From: a virus
Direction: 5' to 3' (one strand)
Length of the DNA stretch: 25,702 nt
IMG/VR virus record: IMGVR_UViG_3300036832_001125
Span: 1 to 25,702 of that record
Shown: piece by piece, positions 8,511 through 15,339 of the stretch
Layout of the letters: each line of letters starts with the position of its first letter
How positions within the stretch are numbered: position 1 is the stretch's first letter
Position numbers and translations under genes: made by a program
Notes under the pieces: model-generated
Told to the model about the DNA's origin: nothing
Seen by the model: the letters and a program-made list of their open reading frames with translations, nothing else
Databases searched by the model: none

Positions 8511-10178
8511 GTGTCGATCGTCCCGTGGGAATGTGCGCTCGGCGACTCTCCGGCCGTTACCCTGCCGTGCGCAGCCACGGTTGCCCTCTCTCCGCCAGAC
8601 GACAGCGTAGACACCAACCACGTCGCGATCACCGGTAACGGCACGATCACCAGCTTCGGTCCGTCTCCGGTCAGTCCCATGGACGGGACCTCGCTGGGTG
8701 TGACCAAGCAGGTCACGTTCCTCCCGACGAGCACCTCCTCGCCTATCATCTTGCAGAACGGCGCGGCGTTGTCGTTGCTCGGGGCAGCTAATCGCACGAT
8801 CGGCCACAAGAGCATCGGTACGTACTCCTGCGACGCTTCCGGCAATTGGATCGAGCAGAGTTTCGCGGACACCTCCCAGGCCCCTGGCGGTGGCGGTGGC
8901 TCGCAAGGTCCACCGGGGCCGACGGGACCGACCGGGCCAGCAGGTCCGACGGGACCAGCCGGGACTCCTGGCAACACGGTGCTCTACGGCACCACCGATC
9001 CGGTGGCTGCGACCGGCGTCGACGGCAACTTCTACATCAATACTACCACGCACTTCATGTTCGGTCCGAAGGCGAGCGGTGCGTGGCCAGCTGGTACCTC
9101 GCTGATCGGCCCGACTGGTCCGCAAGGACCGATTGGAAATACTGGCGCGACCGGCCCGCAGGGACCGCAAGGTCCAACTGGCAACACCGGCGCGACCGGC
9201 CCGCAAGGTCCGATCGGAAACACCGGAGCGACTGGCGCCCAAGGACCTCAGGGCCCGATCGGCAACACCGGCGCGACCGGTGCTCAAGGTCCGACGGGTC
9301 CGACCGGCGCCGCCGGCAACACCGTGCTGTACGGCACCAGCGATCCCGTCGCCGGCACCGGTGTCGACGGCAATTTCTACATCAATACGACCTCGCACTT
9401 CATGTTCGGCCCGAAGGCCTCGGGAGCGTGGCCAGCGGGCACCTCGCTGATCGGTCCTCAAGGTCCGATCGGAAATACCGGCGCCACTGGTCCGCAGGGA
9501 CCGACTGGAAACACCGGCGCGACCGGCCCACAAGGTCCGACCGGCGCGACAGGTCCAACCGGTCCGCAGGGTCCGCCTGGCACGTCGGCCGCGATCGCGG
9601 TCGGTGTCACCCCGCCATCGAGTCCGGCCGACAACACGCTGTGGTGGGAGAGCGATACCGGCGTTCTCTACATCTATTACAACGATGGTACCTCGAAGCA
9701 GTGGGTCGTTGCGTCTCCCTCATTGGTAGGTCCACAAGGACCAGTCGGAAATACGGGCGCCACAGGTCCACAGGGTCCTGCCGGATCACCGGGGATCGCC
9801 GACGCGCCTTCGGACGGCAACATCTATGGTCGCAAGAACGCGGCTTGGCTCAATCTTGGTCCGCAAATTCGCGCCTCTGGAAGATTTCAGGTCAACACAG
9901 GCAGTTCGGCTCAAACGCTCATCGGCACTCCGTACAACGTCGCGGGCGTCACCAGAAATTCGGCAGGTAACTTTACGATCAACTTTACCAATCCGATGCC
10001 CGATCTCAATTATGGTATTGTCGCTACGACCTACGGCAATGCGTCATCCAGCAACACTTGGGCGCAAGAGACCTACACGCCGGCCGTTCGCACCACGACG
10101 TCTATCGGGATCGCCTGCTTGGTAGCCTATAATTCGGTCGGCGATCCCTACCAAGTCAGCTTCATGGTCTTTGAGTGA
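8511..10178 (+). CDS. Large collagen-like tail fibre
   Basis: A 555-aa fibre starting with GTG, chosen because AGGTGAAGG precedes it. Residues 1-125 form a beta-rich head. Collagen-like Gly-X-Y runs occupy about 132-153, 200-269, 315-358 and 408-428; many triplets are GPQ, GPT, GAT and GNT. A globular module ([13 protein letters not shown]..[11 protein letters not shown], ending [19 protein letters not shown]) occurs twice, at 154-200 and 269-315, and is related to modules in the fibre at 6854-7966. A different insert with [19 protein letters not shown] lies near 373-393, and one [16 protein letters not shown] copy near 431-446. The last ~100 residues (from [11 protein letters not shown]) form a distinct tip. 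Gly-X-Y runs in phage fibres form trimeric collagen-like stalks. Confidence 0.87.
   Translation: MSIVPWECALGDSPAVTLPCAATVALSPPDDSVDTNHVAITGNGTITSFGPSPVSPMDGTSLGVTKQVTFLPTSTSSPIILQNGAALSLLGAANRTIGHKSIGTYSCDASGNWIEQSFADTSQAPGGGGGSQGPPGPTGPTGPAGPTGPAGTPGNTVLYGTTDPVAATGVDGNFYINTTTHFMFGPKASGAWPAGTSLIGPTGPQGPIGNTGATGPQGPQGPTGNTGATGPQGPIGNTGATGAQGPQGPIGNTGATGAQGPTGPTGAAGNTVLYGTSDPVAGTGVDGNFYINTTSHFMFGPKASGAWPAGTSLIGPQGPIGNTGATGPQGPTGNTGATGPQGPTGATGPTGPQGPPGTSAAIAVGVTPPSSPADNTLWWESDTGVLYIYYNDGTSKQWVVASPSLVGPQGPVGNTGATGPQGPAGSPGIADAPSDGNIYGRKNAAWLNLGPQIRASGRFQVNTGSSAQTLIGTPYNVAGVTRNSAGNFTINFTNPMPDLNYGIVATTYGNASSSNTWAQETYTPAVRTTTSIGIACLVAYNSVGDPYQVSFMVFE
8970..9455 (+). repeat. Duplicated globular module inside the collagen-like fibre
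   Basis: Two copies, 8970-9110 and 9315-9455, encode nearly the same 47 residues. At DNA level they differ at many third codon positions (for example CTCTAC versus CTGTAC and AACTTC versus AATTTC). The protein is therefore conserved while codons have drifted, which reduces recombination between copies. The intervening ~200 bases encode Gly-X-Y repeats with recurring [11 protein letters not shown] blocks. Confidence 0.85.
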
Positions 10179-10699
10179 TGGCAGCGCTGGATTTTCCCAA
10201 CTCACCGACTGTGGGCCAGACCTATCCGTCGCCGCCCGTCGCCGGCGTGCCTACCTACACGTGGAACGGGACGTCTTGGAATACCACCTCCGGCGGGATT
10301 GAGTTTTCTTCTGGCACGGTGATGCAATTCGCCCAAGCTGCCGCGCCGACTAATTGGACTCGGGTCACGACTTACGACGACGCCCTGATCCGGATCGTGG
10401 GCTCTGCTACCCCGAGCTCAGGCGGCACCAACGGGTTCGTAGCTGTGTACAATACGGTAACTGCGACCGGCAACTTCACGCTCGCGACCGCGCAGATGGG
10501 GAGCCACAGTCACACGCTTCCAGGCGGCGATGCCGGCCCAGTCCTCGTTCCTAACTCTCCGCAATCCATCTATGCGGTTCAGTCGAACGGCAGCGCGAAC
10601 AGCACGGTTACTGGAGCGGCAGGCGGCGGTGGTGCGCACGGCCATTCCATCACGAGAAACATCAAGTACGTCGATATGCTGTTGGCGTCGAAGAACTAG
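10178..10699 (+). CDS. Stand-alone fibre tip, paralogue of upstream fibre C-terminus
   Basis: A 173-aa protein whose last ~130 residues parallel the C-terminal domain of the fibre at 6854-7966. Shared features are (S/F)SG(S/T)VMxFxQAxAPTxWTR, YDDALxRxVGS, a GGxNGFVAxYN stretch, His-x-His (SHSHTL), NxPxSIYxVQSNGSANST and a final IKYVD.L.A.KN. The first 45 residues (ALDFPNSPTVGQTY, then YTWNGTSWN) are a short adaptor common in phage fibre and neck proteins. The start was set at ATG 10178 (TGATG overlap with the previous stop); a GTG at 10175 is an alternative. It probably acts as a detachable or exchangeable receptor-binding tip, which is inference from the paralogy. Confidence 0.8.
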   Translation: MAALDFPNSPTVGQTYPSPPVAGVPTYTWNGTSWNTTSGGIEFSSGTVMQFAQAAAPTNWTRVTTYDDALIRIVGSATPSSGGTNGFVAVYNTVTATGNFTLATAQMGSHSHTLPGGDAGPVLVPNSPQSIYAVQSNGSANSTVTGAAGGGGAHGHSITRNIKYVDMLLASKN

Positions 10700-10708
10700 G
10701 AGGAGACC

Positions 10709-11044
10709 ATGCCCCACGTCACGATCATTCCCAGTGACCACTGCGTCTACATCGACCGCGAGGCGATGCAGGTCGACTGCTCCGACGTCGTCGACGAGGA
10801 GCGGCCAGAGCTCAGGGTCCACGCCGTCCAGTGGAACGGCAAGGTGGGTTGGATCGAGTACGAGAACGACCCGTTCGACGACAAGAACTACGTGCCCAAC
10901 CGCGAGATCAGGGACGTGGCTCAATTCCAGAAGTTCATCGACCAGTGGTCCTTCGTCAAGGCGAGGGTGGAGGCCGAGCGGACCGAGAAGGAGGAGGCCG
11001 ACAGGAAGATGAGGGAGGCGTTCGAGGCAGCGAGGAAGACGTAA
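10709..11044 (+). CDS. Conserved small phage protein with HAVQW motif
   Basis: A 111-aa protein beginning VTIIPSDHCVYIDREAM and carrying VHAVQWNGKVGWIEYEND at residues about 37-54. The combination 'xxIPSDxxVxIDGxx ... HAVQW ... G.IEY' is recurrent near fibre genes in many tailed phages, where it is annotated only as hypothetical or tail-associated. The C-terminal third is a charged helix, probably coiled coil (about 75-108, rich in Glu, Arg, Lys). It has an excellent ribosome site (AGGAGGAG) seven to nine bases before the ATG. No enzymatic motif was seen; a tail-fibre accessory role is inferred from position. Confidence 0.72.
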   Translation: MPHVTIIPSDHCVYIDREAMQVDCSDVVDEERPELRVHAVQWNGKVGWIEYENDPFDDKNYVPNREIRDVAQFQKFIDQWSFVKARVEAERTEKEEADRKMREAFEAARKT

Positions 11045-11054
11045 GGAGGGGGGA

Positions 11055-11273
11055 ATGGTCAGGAAGTTTCGCTACTGCAAAGAATGCGGGAGGGCGATCG
11101 GCTTAGAAGCGAAGTTCTGCGCGGGGTGCTTGGTCATAGAGCGAGCCATCGAGCAAGCGAGGCGGGAGCGGGCGAAGTGCCGCGCTCCGGTGAGGTCAGC
11201 CCAGGGCAGCAGACTGCGCGAGGGCAGGCAAACGCTCAGGCAAAGAGTGCTGGACGAACTATCGAGAAAGTGA
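11055..11273 (+). CDS. Small zinc-ribbon protein
   Basis: A 72-aa basic protein with a zinc-ribbon-like pair of knuckles, YCKECGR at residues 7-13 and FCAGC at about 21-25, followed by an Arg-rich helical tail. Zinc ribbons of this kind occur in small regulators and nucleic-acid-binding proteins, so a role in transcription or RNA binding is possible. The ribosome site is very strong (AAGGAGGGGGG just before the ATG). It lies between the fibre cassette and the lysis genes, an unusual place for a regulator. The family is not recognised. Confidence 0.68.
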   Translation: MVRKFRYCKECGRAIGLEAKFCAGCLVIERAIEQARRERAKCRAPVRSAQGSRLREGRQTLRQRVLDELSRK

Positions 11274-11281
11274 GGTGCGCC

Positions 11282-11488
11282 ATGATCGTGAGTTTGATTT
11301 ATCTGATCATCTACATCATCATAGTCGGCGTGATCCTGTGGTTGCTCGACTACCTGGTCAACGCCATCCCGCTGCCGGAGCCGTTCGCCAGAGTGGCGAG
11401 GGTCGTGATCATAGTCGTAGGCGTGTTGGTCATCATCCTGCTCCTGCTCAATTTCATCGGGGCCGTCCCGGAGCTCAGGCTGAAGTGA
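11282..11488 (+). CDS. Two-helix small membrane protein (Thivi_2564-like), candidate holin
   Basis: A 68-aa membrane protein. Two hydrophobic helices are clear (about residues 3-23 and 40-61), with a short loop PLPEPFARVAR between them and a short tail. The order 'hydrophobic helix, N.IP.PEPF..VA.VVI.V..VL..I..L' matches the Thivi_2564 family of small bacterial membrane proteins as I recall it. Two membrane helices, small size and a position just before the endolysin fit a class II holin, but holins cannot be assigned by sequence alone, so that role is inference. Start ATG 11282 follows GTGAGG. The previous stop is nine bases upstream. Confidence 0.72.
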   Translation: MIVSLIYLIIYIIIVGVILWLLDYLVNAIPLPEPFARVARVVIIVVGVLVIILLLLNFIGAVPELRLK

Positions 11489-11575
11489 GCTGCTCCACTT
11501 GCGAGCAAATGAGGGTGGCCATGTTGGCCGCCTATGGTAGAATTGCCAAAGCAATGAGAGCGAGAGGAGCCAGGC

Positions 11576-11758
11576 ATGGTCCAATTCAAAATCGTTCAAC
11601 ACCAGCCACTGATCGACCGCATGGAGGACATGGCGCTAGGCGACCAGTGGATGCGAGCGGCCGTCCAGTGGCAGGTGGTGGCGCTGTACGCGATCGCCGC
11701 CGGCTATGAGAGCCTGGCCGCGAGCATCGAGCGCAAGCTCGAGGAGCTTCAGTCGTGA
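11576..11758 (+). CDS. Small hypothetical protein preceding the endolysin
   Basis: A 60-aa, mainly helical protein (MEDMALGDQWMRAAVQW, then AIAAGYESLAASIERKLEEL). No known family is recognised, and there is no signal peptide or strong membrane helix. GAGAGGAG precedes the ATG with good spacing, and the stop overlaps the GTG of the endolysin (GTGA at 11755-11758), so the two are probably co-translated. That makes a lysis-accessory role possible, without direct evidence. The 87 bases before it hold no convincing gene. Confidence 0.62.
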   Translation: MVQFKIVQHQPLIDRMEDMALGDQWMRAAVQWQVVALYAIAAGYESLAASIERKLEELQS

Positions 11759-12753
11759 CTTCCCGTCCCACGGTGGGGCTGGGCAGCACCGGCAGCTTCG
11801 TCGCGACCGTCCAGCAGTGCCTCGACCTCGAGTCGGACGGAGACTTCGGCCAAGAAACCTGCGACGCGGTCCACCTCTACCAGCTCTCGGCCGACTTGCA
11901 GAGCGACGGCGTGGTCGGGGACGAGACTTGGGCCAAGCTCGAGAGAGACTTCAATCTGCCGCCGTATCCTCCCCCGCTGTTGCCTCCGATCAGGCCGGAG
12001 ATGGCCCAGCTCATCTGCGAGATGGCAGAGAGCAGTCCGGTAGCCACTTTCCAATGGGAGGACCGCGGCGTCGCGCCCATCGGCTACGTCAAGGGCATGA
12101 CCCTGGCCTGGGCGAGCGCGCTCCGCAACTGGGTCGCGGAGGACTCCAGCGCCAGGGAGATGGGCAAGGCGTGCGTCGGAAACGAGGACGAAGACGCGCT
12201 GGCGTGGTACGCGGACGTGTTCCGTGACCTCGGCATGGATAACTCGCGCGCTGGCGTAGACGCGCTGAGGCACTTGTTCGTTTTGCTTTTCGGTTTGGGA
12301 ATGAGGGAGAGCAGCGGCCGACACTGCGAGGGGCGGGACCTCTCCGCGGAGAACACCAGCGCGGAGACGGCGGAGGCCGGTCTGTTCCAAATGAGTTGGA
12401 ACGCGAGCTCGTGCTCGGACGAGATGCAGAAGTTGTATGACCAATACAAGGCCGAGACGCAGGACAAATATGATGCCACCGGAGGCTGCGAGCAGTGCCT
12501 GCTCGAGGTCTTCGAGGAAGACGTCGCGTGCTCGGAGCAGGAGTGGGAGAGCTACGGCGACGGAGCGGGCCGAGACTACCAGGACATGGCCAAGGCCTGC
12601 CCGCAATTCGCTGCGGAGATGGCCGCGGTGGGTCTGCGCAACCTCCGCCAGCACTGGGGTCCGATCAATCGCTACGAAGCTCAGGTCCTTCCGGAGGTCG
12701 ACCACCTGCTCTTCCAGGTCCAATCCCTCCTGCTGGAGCTGACCGAGGTATAG
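11755..12753 (+). CDS. Endolysin: peptidoglycan-binding plus lysozyme-like domain
   Basis: A 332-aa predicted lytic enzyme. Residues 5-65 fit a PG_binding_1 domain (VGLGSTGSFVATVQQCL, then DGDFGQETCDAV and DGVVGDETWAKLE), which anchors the enzyme to the cell wall. A Pro-rich linker (about 69-80) leads to a helical catalytic part. There GMRESSGRHCEGRD at about 182-195 supplies a probable catalytic Glu185, followed by AETAEAGLFQMSWNA, a lysozyme/transglycosylase-like arrangement. By my count it has ten cysteines (22, 36, 88, 140, 191, 220, 245, 248, 259, 282), many for a cytoplasmic phage enzyme. There is no signal peptide, so release would need a holin. It is the last gene of the rightward operon. 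The GTG start overlaps the previous stop. Confidence 0.82.
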   Translation: MTSRPTVGLGSTGSFVATVQQCLDLESDGDFGQETCDAVHLYQLSADLQSDGVVGDETWAKLERDFNLPPYPPPLLPPIRPEMAQLICEMAESSPVATFQWEDRGVAPIGYVKGMTLAWASALRNWVAEDSSAREMGKACVGNEDEDALAWYADVFRDLGMDNSRAGVDALRHLFVLLFGLGMRESSGRHCEGRDLSAENTSAETAEAGLFQMSWNASSCSDEMQKLYDQYKAETQDKYDATGGCEQCLLEVFEEDVACSEQEWESYGDGAGRDYQDMAKACPQFAAEMAAVGLRNLRQHWGPINRYEAQVLPEVDHLLFQVQSLLLELTEV

Positions 12754-12757
12754 GTAT

Positions 12758-12774
12758 CTGGGTAGGGTACCCAG
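12758..12774. other. Hairpin directly after the endolysin stop
   Basis: A perfect 7-bp inverted repeat (CTGGGTA, three-base loop, TACCCAG) four bases after the endolysin stop. On the + strand it is followed by A-rich sequence rather than T-rich, so it is not a canonical terminator for the late operon. It may shield the 3' end of the late mRNA. Confidence 0.5.
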
Positions 12775-12776
12775 GC

Positions 12777-12820
12777 AAAAAAAGCAAAAAAGGGGGGAAC
12801 CCTCGCGGGTCCCCTCCCCA
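12777..12820 (-). terminator. Strong leftward intrinsic terminator
   Basis: Read on the minus strand, GGGGACCC, a GCGA tetraloop and GGGTTCCCC form an 8-bp stem with one bulged U. The stem is followed by CC, six T, GC and seven T. This is a textbook rho-independent terminator with a GNRA loop, and it works only for leftward transcription because the + strand side has no T-run. The nearest leftward gene ends 1.26 kb away at 14081. The intervening array A is therefore presumably inside the transcript that ends here. Confidence 0.85.
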
Positions 12821-12858
12821 TGGCCCGCGGCAGCAGACGGCTGGTAAGCTGGTCAGGA

Positions 12859-13008
12859 GCCTGGGCTAGGAAGGTACCTGCCCAGGCCCCGGCCTATGTA
12901 CGGGCTTCCATGGCCTCCCTCCAGGAGGGTCCTTTAACAGCCCCCGGGACCTCCCTGGGAGCGGGGAGGCAGGAAGAGGTCCTTGGGTCCTTCCCGGCCC
13001 AAGGACCT
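12859..13008. other. Cluster of strong inverted repeats between endolysin and array A
   Basis: This gene-free stretch holds several hairpins. 12859-12866 pairs with 12880-12887 (GCCTGGGC/GCCCAGGC), with an AGGTACCT palindrome in the loop. 12917-12922 pairs with 12924-12929 (CCCTCC/GGAGGG). 12977-12987 pairs with 12998-13008 (AGGTCCTTGGG/CCCAAGGACCT, 11 bp) and is followed on the + strand by TTCT, a weak candidate for the rightward late terminator. The surrounding open frame (12820-13227, +) lacks a ribosome site and is not believed. No gene was seen from 12754 to 14080. Confidence 0.55.
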
Positions 13009-13044
13009 TTCTACGGGCTGGCCAGCTCTGCAGGGACCTGCCGG

Positions 13045-13945
13045 GAGAAGTCCTGTCGGGCTCAGCTGCGCCTAGCCGGCCTGGCCTCGCTCCGCCGTGA
13101 GCGGCTGTTCGCAGATGTGCCAGGCTATGCCCGCCTGGCTCGGCTACGAGATGCCCAGCTAAGACTTGCTCCGCGATGCTCAGCCCGCTCCGCCTCGCTC
13201 CGCTCCGCTAAACGCGCTTGGCTTTGACAGGAAGCGCCGAGCGTTGCCAGGCCAGCAGTGCCACGCCATGATCAGCAGAGGTGGCTAAGCCGGGGACTAC
13301 AGAGCCATGCCCGCTCTGCTCTGCTTTGCGGAGTTTGGCTGCGAGGTGCTACGATGTGCCTCGCCCGCTGCGGCGCGTTGCTCCGCTTTGCTTTCGAGAT
13401 GCCTAGCTGCGCCAAGCCCGCTTGCGCTCTGCTTGGCTATGACATACTCAGTCACGCTCAGCTGTGCTTTGCCTGCTTTGCTTGCCGCTGTGCTACGCCG
13501 GCAGTGCCACGCTGTGGTTTGGTCCTCTGCGCTCCGCTGGGCCGGGAAGGCTTTGCCCGCAGAGCCGCGCCCGACTAAGCTCCGGTTGGCTACGCCGTGG
13601 CAGCTCGGCGTCGCCGCGCCAGGACCAGCTATGATCAGCACGTCCTTGCTTAGCCATGCTCCGACGCGCTACGCTCCGCCTGCTCTGCATTGCTCAGCTC
13701 TGCTTGGCTCCGAGGGCTGAGCTGGGCTAAGCCTGCTAGCTCGCTCTGCTTGGCGATGCCTTGCATAACTACTGTCAGCTGTGCCTTGCCTGCGTTGCTC
13801 TACCGTGCCGTGCTCGGTCTAGGAGTGCCACGCTATGCCTGCTTTGCCGAGCCTGGATGCTGCGAGGCTAGGCTGCGCTATGCTCTGCCTGCTATGCGGA
13901 GCGGAGCCGCGCCCAACTGAGCCTTGGTCTGCTTCGCCTGCCATT
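13045..13945 (+). repeat. Array A: G-anchored pentamer array with ~54-bp super-period
   Basis: The sequence parses into consecutive five-base words beginning with G, usually GC (GCTCT, GCTTT, GCTAC, GATGT and so on). These are interrupted by four-base words GCCC or GCCT. Tetramers start at about 13129, 13183, 13309, 13363, 13416, 13471, 13555, 13678, 13731, 13788, 13837, 13887 and 13936. The runs 13129-13182 and 13309-13362 are exactly one tetramer plus ten pentamers with no exception. Inner bases differ from word to word, so it is neither a plain microsatellite nor a CRISPR array. Overlapping open frames exist but have no ribosome sites and show no protein-like composition. I read it as non-coding, probably transcribed leftward. 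Edges are approximate. Confidence 0.8.
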
Positions 13946-13950
13946 AGCAA

Positions 13951-13987
13951 CGGGGCGACAAGGTGACTATAATACCTTGTCGCCCCG
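13951..13987. other. Perfect 14-bp hairpin at the right edge of array A
   Basis: CGGGGCGACAAGGT (13951-13964) is the exact complement of ACCTTGTCGCCCCG (13974-13987), with a nine-base loop containing TATAAT. It stands between array A and the stop of the leftward HTH gene. Neither side has a T-run, so it is not a canonical terminator. It could be an RNA-processing signal, an RNA-stability stem or a dyad operator. No convincing -35 box accompanies the TATAAT. The bases from 13988 to 14080 hold nothing I recognise. Confidence 0.7.
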
Positions 13988-14080
13988 CGCTTCCCATTGG
14001 ACTTATTGCCGTGCTGGCGCATATGACTGCGGATCAGGAGCATTCTCGTCCAACAGAAATTACTCGCCATGTTTTGCCTG

Positions 14081-14371
14081 CTAGGTCTTTCGCTTCCTCC
14101 ACACCCGCTCGAAGCCAATCGAGCGGCCGGCCGCCTCCACGGTGGCTGAGGTGGGCCGCTTGGTCTTGCCGAAGAACCACTGCCGCATGGTCCCGAGCGT
14201 GGGACCTCCGGCGGTGGTGATCTCCTTCAGGTTCTTGGACGTGACCTTTTCTCCGAAGTAGTCCTCGGCCAAGGTCCGGAGCTCGTCGATCACCGGGTCC
14301 TTGTCTCGGAACACGTAGCTCCCGTAGACGGGCGGCACGTAGCTGCCTGACTTCGCGGCTTTCTTGGCCAT
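14081..14371 (-). CDS. Small HTH-type DNA-binding protein
   Basis: A 96-aa basic protein. Residues about 25-90 resemble short phage helix-turn-helix regulators: DPVIDELRTLAEDYFGE, then LKEITTAGGPTLGTMRQWFFGKT, then RPTSATVEAAGRSIGFERVW. In the middle segment the sequence after GG would be the recognition helix, and the last segment recalls the fifth helix of XRE-like folds. It is probably a transcriptional regulator of phage genes. The start ATG 14371 was chosen over GTG 14374 because GGGAGG lies seven bases before it; the previous gene ends at 14375. It is the last gene before array A, and its 3' side is followed by a 14-bp hairpin. Confidence 0.75.
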   Translation of the reverse strand: MAKKAAKSGSYVPPVYGSYVFRDKDPVIDELRTLAEDYFGEKVTSKNLKEITTAGGPTLGTMRQWFFGKTKRPTSATVEAAGRSIGFERVWRKRKT

Positions 14372-14374
14372 CAC

Positions 14375-14758
14375 TCAGCCTCCCTTCTTTTCGTGAGTGA
14401 GCCGCTTGACCGGGTGGTAGGTGGTCGCGCTGCTCTTGCCGACCCGCCTGACCAGTCTGGCCGCGATGGCCTGCTGGATCAGGTAGCTCGAGGAGCCAGG
14501 CGACTTGCCGATCGACTTGAGGAACTCCTTCACAGCGGCGGCCTTGATCGGCCCGTCCAGTTTGGCCACGTGCTCGGAGAACATGCCCAGCAACTTGCCG
14601 TTGGTCTTGGCTTTGAGGCCGGAGGGGTGCGGTTCCTCCTCCACGTTGACGACCGGCACCACGCTGGGCAGTCCTCGGACCAAACCCGAGAGTGCCCTCA
14701 GGCTGTCCGCCAGCCTCTTGTCTTCTACGAAATATTCGACTTTAAACAAGTTGAACAA
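14375..14758 (-). CDS. Putative winged-helix protein, TTG start
   Basis: A 127-aa protein of unknown family. Residues about 70-120 look like a winged helix: AAAVKEFLKSIGKSPGSSSYLIQQAIAARLVRRVG, followed by a beta hairpin with TTYHPVKR. The N-terminal part is mixed and includes a Pro/Val-rich strand. The start is TTG at 14758, decided by an AAAGGAG site seven bases upstream and by the absence of any early ATG. Its stop lies a few bases before the HTH gene, so the two are probably one operon. A DNA-binding role is inferred from the predicted C-terminal fold only. Confidence 0.68.
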   Translation of the reverse strand: MFNLFKVEYFVEDKRLADSLRALSGLVRGLPSVVPVVNVEEEPHPSGLKAKTNGKLLGMFSEHVAKLDGPIKAAAVKEFLKSIGKSPGSSSYLIQQAIAARLVRRVGKSSATTYHPVKRLTHEKKGG

Positions 14759-14831
14759 GATAGTCTCCTTTTGCTTGCTTCACAGTGATCTCCCAATCCC
14801 GGGCACAAGTCCTTACGCGACCGGGACACCT

Positions 14832-14866
14832 GGCGTGGAGGGCGCGAATGCCTCCACGCCTTTTTT
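14832..14866 (+). terminator. Rightward intrinsic terminator, possibly of a small antisense RNA
   Basis: GGCGTGGAGG (14832-14841), a nine-base loop, CCTCCACGCC (14851-14860) and six T form a perfect 10-bp terminator on the + strand, although the genes on both sides are leftward. A second stem (TCCCGG 14797-14802 with CCGGGA 14821-14826) lies just before it, so 14797-14866 could be the 3' part of a short rightward RNA. Alternatively it blocks late-operon readthrough. Confidence 0.78.
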
Positions 14867-14873
14867 GTGTCTG

Positions 14874-15044
14874 CTAATCCTCCTCTATCAATCGCTCGAC
14901 GATCCGTCGAAACGTGTCCGTCACGCTCTGGCTGCCAGTAACGTGGTTGTGGATGTCCCGCGCCATCTTCAGCGCGGTCTTGCGGTCCATGTACTTCCCC
15001 ATGATCTTGATGATTTGCTCTACGGTCTTCTTGCTGGCAACCAT
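14874..15044 (-). CDS. Small helical protein, unknown function
   Basis: A 56-aa, strongly helical and basic protein (TVEQIIKIMGKYMDRKTALKM, then DTFRRIVERLIEED). The open frame extends further upstream, but AGGGG stands about six bases before ATG 15044 and the upstream part overlaps the neighbouring gene, so I use the short form. No family is recognised; size and charge resemble small phage regulators or inhibitors. Seventeen bases separate it from the previous stop. Confidence 0.6.
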   Translation of the reverse strand: MVASKKTVEQIIKIMGKYMDRKTALKMARDIHNHVTGSQSVTDTFRRIVERLIEED

Positions 15045-15061
15045 TGCCACCCCTTTCGTTG

Positions 15062-15265
15062 TTACTTGAACGGGCTTTCGTATCCTAGCGGATTGCCGCA
15101 AGCCCGGCACACTATACCGCTGCGTCTGGATGGCTCCCAGCCCAAGCCATTGCACCGGACGCACACCAGCGGAGCCGCCTTCTTCGTTTGCGGAGCCAGA
15201 ACGTCGCTGTGACCCAGCTCCCTGCATCGCGCATTGATGGACTTGAAGTCAGTTACGATCGTCAT
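15062..15265 (-). CDS. Small zinc-finger protein
   Basis: A 67-aa protein with two CxxC knuckles, VCVRCNG (about residues 34-40) and VCRACGN (about 52-58), separated by 13-14 residues: a rubredoxin/zinc-ribbon-like spacing. The N-terminal half (DFKSINARCRELGHSD) is helical. GGAG lies eight bases before ATG 15265. It is the first gene after array B in the leftward direction, with a 10-bp hairpin about 28 bases upstream of its start. A nucleic-acid-binding role is plausible but not shown. Confidence 0.7.
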   Translation of the reverse strand: MTIVTDFKSINARCRELGHSDVLAPQTKKAAPLVCVRCNGLGWEPSRRSGIVCRACGNPLGYESPFK

Positions 15266-15292
15266 TCACTTTTCTCCTGGTTTTGTTTGGGT

Positions 15293-15316
15293 CCTCTGGG
15301 CACGGATGCCCAGAGG
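15293..15316. other. Perfect 10-bp hairpin at the left edge of array B
   Basis: CCTCTGGGCA, a CGGA loop, then TGCCCAGAGG. Read leftward it falls between array B and the ribosome site of the 15062-15265 gene, about 28 bases upstream of its ATG. No T-run follows on either strand. It could be a 5' leader stem, a processing site separating array RNA from mRNA, or a stability element. Confidence 0.65.
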
Positions 15317-15339
15317 TCTCACTTGCCGGCCGTGCTCCG

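Noticed and set aside
12820-13227. A 135-codon rightward frame after the endolysin
   Set aside because: No ribosome site; it runs through terminator and hairpin sequences into array A and has no protein-like pattern.
13258-13920. Several overlapping rightward open frames inside array A
   Set aside because: No ribosome sites, odd Cys/Ala/Leu/Arg/Ser composition and overlapping frames; they arise from the GCNNN words, which rarely form stops.
13944-13973. Promoter with TATAAT in the hairpin loop
   Set aside because: The -10-like hexamer is perfect, but no good -35 is found at 16-18 bases on the + strand, and the minus strand is no better.
13819-14118. Leftward 99-codon frame overlapping the end of the HTH gene and array A
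   Set aside because: Weak ribosome site, runs through the 14-bp hairpin and the array, and has no recognisable motif.
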